DNA of 43,396 nt. Source: a virus. A program made the translations under genes and the position numbers. The DNA is taken from the IMG/VR virus record IMGVR_UViG_3300032156_000027, positions 1-43,396 of that record; one strand, 5' to 3'. The notes beneath the pieces were generated by a model. The model searched no databases. It was not told where the DNA came from and saw nothing but the letters and a program-made list of their open reading frames with translations. Below, piece after piece: positions 22,720 to 29,202 of the stretch. The stretch's first letter is position 1. Each line of letters opens with the position of its first letter.

Positions 22720-22804
22720 CGGGATGTGGTGTAGTTGGTAGCATGCGTGTTTTGGGAACATGAGGGAACGAAAGTCATCGCAGGTTCGAGTCCTGCCATC
22801 CCGA
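22720..22804 (+). tRNA. tRNA-Pro(UGG) with enlarged variable arm
   Basis: Acceptor CGGGATG/CATCCCG, anticodon stem CGTGT/ACATG, loop TTTGGGA (anticodon TGG), T arm GCAGG-TTCGAGT-CCTGC, A73. The variable region has about 17 bases (AGGGAACGAAAGTCATC) where Pro tRNAs have 4-5, as if about 12 bases were inserted. CCA not encoded. Confidence 0.85.
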
Positions 22805-22809
22805 CAATC

Positions 22810-22832
22810 ATCTAATTATCAAGTAATTAGAT
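22810..22832 (+). repeat. 9-bp hairpin between tRNA-Pro and tRNA-His
   Basis: ATCTAATTA/TAATTAGAT with a 5-base loop; no T run follows, so it is more likely a processing element than a terminator. Confidence 0.45.
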
Positions 22833-22841
22833 AATTTATAT

Positions 22842-22915
22842 GGTGTTCTTAGTGTAGTGGTTTAGCACAATACTCTGTGGAAGTATTAGCATCAGTTCGA
22901 CTCTGATATTACACC
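22842..22915 (+). tRNA. tRNA-His(GUG)
   Basis: Anticodon stem ATACT/AGTAT, loop CTGTGGA (anticodon GTG), T arm ATCAG-TTCGACT-CTGAT. G at position -1 (22842) faces C73 (22915), the histidine identity pair. Acceptor GTGTTCT/ATTACAC has two mismatches. CCA not encoded. Confidence 0.87.
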
Positions 22916-22930
22916 CTAATAAATAAAAAC

Positions 22931-23001
22931 TGTCTTATAGTATAGTGGTAATACAAATGCCTCTGGAGCATTGGTCCTAAGTTCGAATCTTAGTGAGACA
23001 A
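22931..23001 (+). tRNA. tRNA-Gln(CUG)
   Basis: Acceptor TGTCTTA/TGAGACA with the weak U1-A72 pair typical of Gln, anticodon stem AATGC/GCATT, loop CTCTGGA (anticodon CTG), T loop TTCGAAT. CCA not encoded. Confidence 0.88.
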
Positions 23002-23011
23002 CTAATTACAT

Positions 23012-23083
23012 TACCATATAGTGTAATGGCCAGCACAAGACCCCTTGGAGGTTTTAGTTACAGTTCGAATCTGTATATGGTAG
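23012..23083 (+). tRNA. tRNA-Gln(UUG)
   Basis: Acceptor TACCATA/TATGGTA (U1-A72), anticodon stem AGACC/GGTTT, loop CCTTGGA (anticodon TTG), T arm TACAG-TTCGAAT-CTGTA, G73. Its 3' half overlaps the end of the HNH gene on the other strand by 30 bases. Confidence 0.88.
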
Positions 23084-23749
23084 CAACCTATATTTTTCAT
23101 AAAATTTAATCCATTTCCTTATTGTATTATCACTAACGCTATATTTTCTCCCTGTGCCACAATACCCAAGTTCTTTAATTTCTTTTTGTAATTCGAAATA
23201 TTCGGGGCGATTTACTTTACGTTGCAAAATTGAAAGTTTTTGAGGATCTATATTCCTTTTATTTTTTATGCAAATTTCCTTTTTAATGTGTTTAACGCCT
23301 CTACAATGTGTTGGTAATGTCGCTTCACAATTTGGGCAAATGATTCTTAAATTTGATAATCTATTATCATTACTAACTCCATTAATGTGATCAATGATTA
23401 AACTTATTTTTTTACCCTGCCATATTTCGTCTTGTCCACATAATTCGCATTTATGATCTTTTATTCCTTCGTCGTATAACCTATTTTTTAAGTGGAATGT
23501 TCCAGTAAATAAAGAATTCTCTATTAATATTTTATCTAATGGGATTCTTCTAAATTTTCCGTTACGTCTATTTATTTGAATCAGGTTTTGAAAATGAGAT
23601 ATATCAATATTATACTGATTGATATATTTTTTTACTGTTTTTCTAGCATTTCCTCTTGTTGTTAAATTTAGTTTTGTCAGTACTTCTGTTAGACTATTTG
23701 AATTTAATACAAGGGGCTCGAAATTTTCTTTTAAGTATTTATTTTTCAT
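23054..23749 (-). CDS. HNH homing-type endonuclease
   Basis: 231 residues from MKNKYLKENFEPLVL; 28 more codons are open upstream but would run toward the forward promoter. N-terminal helical region, then HNH core with two CxxC zinc pairs: CELCGQDE, LIIDHINGVSNDNRLSNLRI and CPNCEATLPTHCRG. The C-terminus ELGYCGTGRKYSVSDNTIRK is a helix-turn-helix common in phage HNH enzymes. Free-standing homing endonucleases cut cognate genomes lacking the insert. Its last 30 bases are antisense to tRNA-Gln, so it has settled against the tRNA array. Confidence 0.9.
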   Translation of the reverse strand: MKNKYLKENFEPLVLNSNSLTEVLTKLNLTTRGNARKTVKKYINQYNIDISHFQNLIQINRRNGKFRRIPLDKILIENSLFTGTFHLKNRLYDEGIKDHKCELCGQDEIWQGKKISLIIDHINGVSNDNRLSNLRIICPNCEATLPTHCRGVKHIKKEICIKNKRNIDPQKLSILQRKVNRPEYFELQKEIKELGYCGTGRKYSVSDNTIRKWIKFYEKYRLLPYTDSNCN

Positions 23750-23847
23750 TTGTTTAATATTTAATTCATATATATAGTGTTCGAGCCAAAAATAACCATT
23801 ATAATATGAAAAGTAAACCATTAAGAGAAACAAAAATCAAAAATTAT

Positions 23848-23878
23848 TTGGTAATCTCAAAAATTCCATATATCTTTG
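23848..23878 (+). promoter_or_regulatory. Host-type promoter for the 83-aa gene
   Basis: TTGG at 23848 and TATCTTTG at 23871-23878, 20 bases between TTG and TA. Confidence 0.8.
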
Positions 23879-23904
23879 TGTTTTAACTAACAATAATATA
23901 GGAA

Positions 23905-24156
23905 ATGGGACAGAAATTTTATTCAGAAGTAGGAGAAAGGGATCAATTAAGCCCCAAGCTTCTAAAAATTTCAAAAGAATCTACGCAGGGGCGTAAAATG
24001 ATTTACATTCCTGAGCTTCGTTTACTTGTATTTACGAGGATTAACGAAACTATTGAAGAAACTAGGAATAGATACTTAAATAAAACCCTTACCTATGGTA
24101 AATCAAGAAATTTTACCGAAACAGTAGAAGTAGAAGCAATGGATGTGGAAGAATGA
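23905..24156 (+). CDS. Unknown small protein (83 aa), early-type
   Basis: MGQKFYSEVGERDQLSPKLL...: charged, with a beta-like central segment (MIYIPELRLLVFTRI) and an acidic C-terminus. No family recognised. Expressed from its own host-type promoter, so probably an early host-takeover protein. Confidence 0.6.
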   Translation: MGQKFYSEVGERDQLSPKLLKISKESTQGRKMIYIPELRLLVFTRINETIEETRNRYLNKTLTYGKSRNFTETVEVEAMDVEE

Positions 24157-24171
24157 TAAATCTTAAAATAC

Positions 24172-24202
24172 TTGGCAATTTCATATTTATTATATATCTT
24201 TG
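24172..24202 (+). promoter_or_regulatory. Host-type promoter for 24233 onward
   Basis: TTGG at 24172 and TATCTTTG at 24195-24202, 20 bases between TTG and TA. Confidence 0.8.
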
Positions 24203-24232
24203 TACAATAATAAGAATGTTAAAAGTAGCAAT

Positions 24233-24349
24233 ATGAAAAAGTTCTTAAAAATTTTAAACGACATAGCCGACTACGCTCTTATGTTAATATATACTATTAT
24301 TTTCATTTATGGCGTCGTATCAATACTTAAAGATATGGGTGTTATTTAA
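24233..24349 (+). CDS. Small single-pass membrane protein (38 aa)
   Basis: MKKFLKILNDIADYALMLIY then TIIFIYGVVSILKDMGVI. One transmembrane helix (about 14-31) after a basic start. It lies 31 bases after a strong promoter and 24 bases before the 239-aa gene. No attenuator-like pairing was seen here, unlike the leader ORFs. Confidence 0.55.
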   Translation: MKKFLKILNDIADYALMLIYTIIFIYGVVSILKDMGVI

Positions 24350-24372
24350 TTATCCACTAAAACGAGAAATAA

Positions 24373-25092
24373 ATGTATATTATCTCAAAGAAAAAAGATT
24401 ATTATGACGGAGTGGCAGGAACAACTGGTATTGATAAAACTATTATATATGACCGTCAAATCATTGAACTAGAGAATAATATTCTTCCAAAAGAATTTCA
24501 GCCATATTCCCTATGGAAAAATCCAAAACCGAGTCCGTTTATTAAATTGGGAAATACGCAGATTAAAAAAGAATTGCGCGTTGTATATGGTGACGCATCT
24601 CATTTTATCATTGGCTTTTGTGGGAAATTATATATTGGTTGGAAATTATATAGTGAAGGAAAAAAATTATCATACGGTGGTAGAGAATTAATAACCACAA
24701 TATCTTATGATAATGACAATATGAAAAAATTGGTTGAGGCAAACACTTTTGGTGGATATTTCGAAGATAATCTCAATTATGTTTTAACATATGATCCTAT
24801 TGAAATTTTCAGAACATTGAATACTCCAGTATTTGTATATGATAATGAATATAATAGAATAGCGCTTGATCAATGGAAATGTCATTCAAAATTTATTATA
24901 AATCCTCCATTAAAAGAATATGAATTCTATAAAGTATTTAATTCCGTACAAGCATTTCAGGAAATTAGCATGTTTCTTGGCGGCGTTCTTGGAAATAAAG
25001 AAAAAGAAATTGTAAATGTCGAAGACAAATACAAGATAACCCAGCATGGGTTTGATAAATGGTCATTTCGGAAAGAACCCGAAGAAAAATAG
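24373..25092 (+). CDS. Conserved uncharacterised phage protein (239 aa)
   Basis: Starts MYIISKKKDYYDGVAGTTGI and ends with ITQHGFDKWSFRKEPEE. I recall proteins with these two conserved ends in many phages and bacteria, without known function. The body is a mixed alpha/beta domain (LRVVYGDASHFIIGFCGKLY; VFVYDNEYNRIALDQW). Its stop codon is inside the stem of the following terminator. Confidence 0.75.
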   Translation: MYIISKKKDYYDGVAGTTGIDKTIIYDRQIIELENNILPKEFQPYSLWKNPKPSPFIKLGNTQIKKELRVVYGDASHFIIGFCGKLYIGWKLYSEGKKLSYGGRELITTISYDNDNMKKLVEANTFGGYFEDNLNYVLTYDPIEIFRTLNTPVFVYDNEYNRIALDQWKCHSKFIINPPLKEYEFYKVFNSVQAFQEISMFLGGVLGNKEKEIVNVEDKYKITQHGFDKWSFRKEPEEK

Positions 25093-25115
25093 AGCCAGAT
25101 TCTGGTTCTATTTTT
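25085..25115 (+). terminator. Intrinsic terminator overlapping a stop codon
   Basis: AAAAATAGAGCCA pairs with TGGTTCTATTTTT (13 bp, one G-U), loop GATTC. The TAG stop of the 239-aa gene is in the 5' arm. The end TATTTTTG (25109-25116) also matches a -7 box but lacks a TTG 20 bases upstream. Confidence 0.75.
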
Positions 25116-25138
25116 GGTATTTAATAAAAAAAAAGACT

Positions 25139-25693
25139 ATGAAGAAACTTACAATAATGATTTTATTTTTATTCACTTTTTATGTTTCTAGTTCGCCGAG
25201 TTTATCCGTAATTCAAAATGAGGACATAATAAAAAGAATATCTGTGAAACGGGAATATGAACAGGAGTATACGCGTTTTATTAATCATCTTGGGTATAGA
25301 GAATCAAGTAATAATTGGATGATAATTAATAAAATCAATTGTTTCGGGGAGTGGCAATTTTCATATAATACTTTAAAAGTCTTGGGATATGGAAATATAA
25401 CACCAGATAAATTTAAAAAAGATCCCACTATTTTTCCCAGAGATTTACAATTAAAAGTTTTAAAAGAATTAATTGAACTTAATACCGAATATCTTAATCC
25501 ATATAAGAATTATATCGGAAAAATCATCAACGGTGTTAAAATAACCAAATCAGGCTTGCTTGGCGGCATGCATTTGGGCGGTATTGTTTGTATAAAACTT
25601 TATCTTACGTCCAATGGGGTTATAGATCGAGCGGATTTAAATGGAACCAAAATATCTGATTATATCCGAGAATTTGGAATATATAATCTATAA
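25139..25693 (+). CDS. Exported lysozyme-like/lytic transglycosylase domain protein
   Basis: 184 residues from MKKLTIMILFLFTFYVSSSP (signal peptide). The domain has the goose-lysozyme/SLT-like start GYRESSNNW, where Glu is the likely catalytic residue, then CFGEWQFSYNTLKVLGYG, and an end with ITKSGLLGGMHLGGIVCIKL and GTKISDYIREFG. I recall this C-terminal pattern from phage and Bacteroidetes muramidases. It should act on peptidoglycan after export, perhaps as an endolysin carried by the Sec pathway. Confidence 0.8.
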   Translation: MKKLTIMILFLFTFYVSSSPSLSVIQNEDIIKRISVKREYEQEYTRFINHLGYRESSNNWMIINKINCFGEWQFSYNTLKVLGYGNITPDKFKKDPTIFPRDLQLKVLKELIELNTEYLNPYKNYIGKIINGVKITKSGLLGGMHLGGIVCIKLYLTSNGVIDRADLNGTKISDYIREFGIYNL

Positions 25694-25698
25694 AATAT

Positions 25699-25729
25699 TT
25701 GGAGATTTCAAAAATTTATTTTATCTTTG
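25699..25729 (+). promoter_or_regulatory. Host-type promoter for the 25736-26756 operon
   Basis: TTGG at 25699 and TATCTTTG at 25722-25729, 20 bases apart. The ATG at 25736 is only 7 bases past the box, so this message is close to leaderless. Confidence 0.75.
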
Positions 25730-25735
25730 TATATT

Positions 25736-26185
25736 ATGAAACCGCTTATAAAATATACTGACGAAGAAAGGAAAGCCCTTTTCGATAAAGCAATTGCCAA
25801 GGACACCGAGAATCAGAAGAAACGGGCGAAACAGGAACTTGAAGCGTGGAATAATCTTAAACCATTTAAAGATCCATGGGACGTGCCGCGAATTCCCCAG
25901 GTTACCAATAAAATATATAAAGAATTCTATATTCCAAGATTGATTGCCGCGGGCGCGATTCCCAAGAAAAATCTAATTGACGGACAGGTATACATTGGAG
26001 ATCATCGAAGATGTATCGCAGGTAAATGGAATGCAGCAACTCAAAAATTTTTATACAAGAGAAATAAATGGGGTGGAACAATTTTGGACGATTGTAATCA
26101 TTTTGAGGATGATGATGGATTTGCGCTATTTGTTCCGATCAAATTAGGAACTGAAGAAGAATGGAAAATAAATAAACAAATATAA
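25736..26185 (+). CDS. Uncharacterised protein (149 aa)
   Basis: Start MKPLIKYTDEERKALFDKAI. The C-terminal half (YIGDHRRCIAGKWNAATQKF, DDCNHFEDDDGFALFVPI) looks like a compact beta domain with conserved aromatic and acidic residues. I cannot name it. Shares one base with the YopX gene (TAATG), so translation is coupled. Confidence 0.65.
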   Translation: MKPLIKYTDEERKALFDKAIAKDTENQKKRAKQELEAWNNLKPFKDPWDVPRIPQVTNKIYKEFYIPRLIAAGAIPKKNLIDGQVYIGDHRRCIAGKWNAATQKFLYKRNKWGGTILDDCNHFEDDDGFALFVPIKLGTEEEWKINKQI

Positions 26186-26553
26186 TGGAAAGAACAATTA
26201 AATTCAGAGCATGGGACGAAAGTAACAAAATCATGCACAACAACTTTCAATTCATTCGTTCAGGAGAAGAAAGTAATGATTGGATAGTATTTACATCCGA
26301 TAAACAAACGCTTAAAGATAAACAACATCCATTAGAAAATCCGTATCTTCAACAACAATTGAAAATAATGGAATGGTCAGGAATTGAAAACATCTTCGAG
26401 GGAGATATAGTATCATTAGGTGACATTGATGACGAGGGCGTGGTTAAATACGATGAAGATAGATTTTATGTTGATTATGGAACCGCCCATACCAGAATCA
26501 GTAAAAATCATAAGGTATTGGGAAATATTTTTGAAACAATAGAAGTGAGATGA
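26185..26553 (+). CDS. YopX-family protein
   Basis: 122 residues beginning ERTIKFRAWDESNKIMHNNF, the standard YopX opening (KFRAWD...M), and containing IMEWSGIENIFEGDIVSLGD and KVLGNIFETIEV at the usual places. The family occurs in phages of Firmicutes and Bacteroidetes; no biochemical role is established. Overlaps the zinc-ribbon gene by 4 bases. Confidence 0.88.
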   Translation: MERTIKFRAWDESNKIMHNNFQFIRSGEESNDWIVFTSDKQTLKDKQHPLENPYLQQQLKIMEWSGIENIFEGDIVSLGDIDDEGVVKYDEDRFYVDYGTAHTRISKNHKVLGNIFETIEVR

Positions 26554-26756
26554 GTGGAGAAGTAGAATTCGATATATGTGAAATTTGTGGTAAAGAAACC
26601 TCAATAGAAAGAACATACTTTAGATATGATATTAAGTGTGAATGTCATTCACCTTATCATTTCGAATTTGTTAGGCATTGTAAGGATTGCGTTGCAAAAG
26701 AGCCAACAGAAACCAAAATCACATTGAAAACATCAAATCTTTCAAGAATAAAATAG
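26550..26756 (+). CDS. Small zinc-ribbon-like protein (68 aa)
   Basis: Cysteine pattern CEICGK ... CECH ... CKDC, consistent with one bound zinc. No other domain. Last gene of the operon from 25736 and directly before a strong bidirectional terminator. Possibly a nucleic-acid or protein-binding accessory factor. Confidence 0.65.
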   Translation: MSGEVEFDICEICGKETSIERTYFRYDIKCECHSPYHFEFVRHCKDCVAKEPTETKITLKTSNLSRIK

Positions 26757-26813
26757 TTTTCCTATACTTAAAATAGGATGGTGGAGCGGCAACCATTTAC
26801 CTGGTAGCCCCAA

Positions 26814-26846
26814 TAAAAAAGTCGGAACTCAAATTCCGACTTTTTT
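26814..26846. terminator. Bidirectional intrinsic terminator
   Basis: AAAAAAGTCGGAA pairs with TTCCGACTTTTTT around a short loop, with T runs on both strands. It ends the YopX operon (+) and the LAGLIDADG gene (-), whose last codons lie in the stem. A further hairpin TCCTAT/ATAGGA lies at about 26759-26777. Confidence 0.85.
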
Positions 26847-27638
26847 TATCATTCTTCGTTTAATTGATCTAACAGAAGGATACGGAATATTTAATTTAAT
26901 AGATATGTTTTTCAAATTAACGCCCTGATTAAACAAACGCATTACCTTTTCTTCAATTCCGGTTTCTCTATATATTTTCTTCTTTAATGTTAAATTAAAT
27001 TCATCAAATTCAATAAATTTATTTTTTTTACGCATTAATGAGAAGGATACATTATCATAAAGTAAGTTTTTTAATTTAACTATATTTAGTCTTCCTTTGA
27101 TTTCTAGCATACAAGAATAATTATTTTCTCTTCTATGTCTAATATTACATGATGTAATATTTTTTTCTTGTAAATATTTTTTTAATTCGTTTAAAACCCA
27201 AAAATTTCCACTAAAACAACATCCATATTCCCTTGAATTACAATCGGATCTTTTAGACGCATATATTGATCCATCACCATCAAAAAAACCACATATCATT
27301 GAATTATAATATTTATTTTGATTATCATATGGTAAGTGTTGTGACGTATATGTTTTATTTCGTAGAATACCCATCGATATTAAATCATTTACCATTTTAT
27401 TTGAGCAAACAGTTAAATTTACATATCCTATTCTATTTGTTCTTATAGGATAATCTGTTTCAAATTCTTTTTGTATAAAATTTAAAACCTCAATATCACT
27501 CTCACAAATAACAATGCTCAAATAATTTCCATTTATCGATCCGTCGGCATATATAAACCCCAGAATATATGCTTTTTCTGGGGTATCTATCTTTTCAAAA
27601 TATCCATCATTTAATTTATATTTTCTTTTTCTGCTCAT
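26829..27638 (-). CDS. LAGLIDADG homing endonuclease
   Basis: 269 residues with two dodecapeptide motifs: ILGFIYADGSI (about 25-35) and ICGFFDGDGSI (about 115-125), each giving a catalytic acidic residue of a monomeric, pseudo-symmetric enzyme. The C-terminus (IEEKVMRLFNQGVNLKNISI...IPYPSVRSIKRR) looks like a helix-turn-helix. Inserted between the CCA-adding gene and the YopX operon as a free-standing mobile gene. Confidence 0.9.
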   Translation of the reverse strand: MSRKRKYKLNDGYFEKIDTPEKAYILGFIYADGSINGNYLSIVICESDIEVLNFIQKEFETDYPIRTNRIGYVNLTVCSNKMVNDLISMGILRNKTYTSQHLPYDNQNKYYNSMICGFFDGDGSIYASKRSDCNSREYGCCFSGNFWVLNELKKYLQEKNITSCNIRHRRENNYSCMLEIKGRLNIVKLKNLLYDNVSFSLMRKKNKFIEFDEFNLTLKKKIYRETGIEEKVMRLFNQGVNLKNISIKLNIPYPSVRSIKRRMIKKVGI

Positions 27639-27651
27639 AATAGTGTTTTAT

Positions 27652-27659
27652 TATAAATA
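27652..27659 (-). promoter_or_regulatory. TATTTATA element before the LAGLIDADG gene
   Basis: Exact TATTTATA on the minus strand 13 bases before ATG 27638. Confidence 0.35.
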
Positions 27660-27696
27660 GTATATGGGCTACGAAAAAGATCAATTTTTAAGATTT

Positions 27697-28428
27697 TTAT
27701 TTTTCGAATGTGGGTTTCAACCATAGTCCATCCACGTTAAAAATATAATCCCTCAACTTTGGAAATTCGTTCAGTAATAAAATTGTTTTCAATGTGTTAT
27801 GTTTTAAACATTTAGTCAATTCCTCACGAATTCTGTCAGATGAAACAACAAACATTTTTGTTTCATAATCATATGTTTTAATCGTTTCGATAATTTCATC
27901 ACACATTGTAAAACCTTTAGTTATAGAAAATCTGGCGGCCCTTAAAATTCTGAGAGGGTCGTCGTCAAAAGTAACTTGGCAATCTAATGGTGTTCTTAAT
28001 ATACCATTCTTCAAATCCTGAATTCCGTTGAAATAATCTATGATTTTTCCATCAGATCCTTTGGCAAGAGCGTTGAGTCGAAAATCTCTTCGAGCCAGAT
28101 CATCATATAGAGTCCCTGGTTTGATTATCGGGGTTCTCGTACCTTGTATATAGCCAACTTCCTTACGAGCCATTACGAAGTCTGCCACACCCTCATATTT
28201 ATGTCCTTCGGGAAATCTTGCCCTTATTGTAAAACAACCAGGGGTTTCCAAGAAGATTTCAAACTTTTCGGCGGTCAGGTAATCACTTAGCACCTGAAAC
28301 ATATCAGAAGCTTCCGTGTATTCCCTTAAAAGCATTTCATTCGGAACGGCAACATAATCGACATCCTTAGATTTTAAACCTAGGATCTCATCTCTAATTT
28401 TACCTCCAACCTCAAAAAATTCAAACAT
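27697..28428 (-). CDS. CCA-adding enzyme/poly(A) polymerase-type tRNA nucleotidyltransferase (short form)
   Basis: 243 residues. Class II signature: FFEVGGKIRDEILGLKSKDV with the carboxylates of DVD (22-24), third acid in VADF (D83), LARRDFRLNALA (RRDFxxNA, 113-120), DDPLRILRAARF (156-167) and an arginine-rich SSDRIREEL near 197. It adds CCA to tRNA 3' ends. Most tRNAs in this window lack an encoded CCA, which explains its presence. At 243 residues it lacks the long C-terminal body and tail of the usual ~400-residue enzymes, so tRNA binding may differ. Confidence 0.92.
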   Translation of the reverse strand: MFEFFEVGGKIRDEILGLKSKDVDYVAVPNEMLLREYTEASDMFQVLSDYLTAEKFEIFLETPGCFTIRARFPEGHKYEGVADFVMARKEVGYIQGTRTPIIKPGTLYDDLARRDFRLNALAKGSDGKIIDYFNGIQDLKNGILRTPLDCQVTFDDDPLRILRAARFSITKGFTMCDEIIETIKTYDYETKMFVVSSDRIREELTKCLKHNTLKTILLLNEFPKLRDYIFNVDGLWLKPTFEK

Positions 28429-28453
28429 AATTGATTATTTTATTAATTTAGTA

Positions 28454-28461
28454 CAAAGATA
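28454..28461 (-). promoter_or_regulatory. Possible minus-strand host-type -7 box for the CCA enzyme gene
   Basis: TATCTTTG on the minus strand, 26 bases before ATG 28428. No TTG at the expected distance, so the promoter may be weak or need an activator. Confidence 0.45.
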
Positions 28462-28463
28462 AT

Positions 28464-28493
28464 TTGTTTTTTGAATAAAAAAAATTATATTTA
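28464..28493 (+). promoter_or_regulatory. Possible promoter for 28501-30734
   Basis: TTG at 28464-28466 and TATATTTA at 28486-28493, 19 bases apart; last base deviates from TAnnTTTG. ATG follows after 7 bases. Confidence 0.4.
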
Positions 28494-28500
28494 CATTATT

Positions 28501-29202
28501 ATGAAAATTTGTTTAATTTCTGACACTCATGGTTTGCATGAGTTTATTAGTCGTTCCTTACCAAAAGCCGACATTCTTATACATGCGGGAGACACATGTA
28601 ATATGGGAAGTGAAGGAGATGTCCGTAGTTTTGTTTATTGGTTTCAGAGTCTTAAAAGATTTGATACTAAGATTTTTATCGCTGGAAACCATGATTGGGG
28701 TTTTGAAAGAAAAGAACCTTGGTTGTACAACTACATCAATGATGAAAACTTATCACAATCTGATTGTGTATATCTTGAAGATAGTGCGTTTACATTAGAA
28801 GTCCCAGAATTTTCGAGACCAATAAAATTTTGGGGATCTCCATGGCAGCCGCCATTTATGAATTGGGCATTTAATGTACCAAGAGATGAATTATATAAAT
28901 ACTGGGAAATGATACCTCTCGATACTGATATATTAATAACCCACGGTGGACCCGAAGGAATTAGGGATTTTACATTAGACAATCAGCAACATGGATGTTC
29001 ATCACTTAGACATTATGTGGAAAAAATAAATCCTGCTCTTCATGTTTTCGGGCATATTCATGAGGCGTACGGAGCAATGGTTCAGGGTGAAACATTGTTT
29101 GTTAACGCATGTACATGTACACGAAGTTATAACCCAATAAATAAGCCAATAATCGTTGATTTAACAGAAGTCGACGGAAAATTAATAGCAAATATAATAT
29201 GA
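28501..29202 (+). CDS. Metallophosphoesterase (calcineurin-like)
   Basis: 233 residues from MKICLISDTHGLHEF. All five metal motifs are present: DTHG (8-11), GDTC (about 36), GNHDW (about 68), THGGP (about 154) and FGHIHEAYG (about 190). Length and motif spacing match cytosolic phosphodiesterases of the UPF0046/MPPED type. It may act on cyclic or oligonucleotide signals, which would suit counter-defence, but the substrate cannot be read from the sequence. Overlaps the glycosyltransferase gene by 4 bases. Confidence 0.9.
   Translation: MKICLISDTHGLHEFISRSLPKADILIHAGDTCNMGSEGDVRSFVYWFQSLKRFDTKIFIAGNHDWGFERKEPWLYNYINDENLSQSDCVYLEDSAFTLEVPEFSRPIKFWGSPWQPPFMNWAFNVPRDELYKYWEMIPLDTDILITHGGPEGIRDFTLDNQQHGCSSLRHYVEKINPALHVFGHIHEAYGAMVQGETLFVNACTCTRSYNPINKPIIVDLTEVDGKLIANII

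Noticed and set aside
24233-24349. Third attenuator leader
   Set aside because: The 38-aa ORF follows a similar promoter, but no terminator or competing pairing follows and the next gene is protein-coding; it looks like a membrane peptide.
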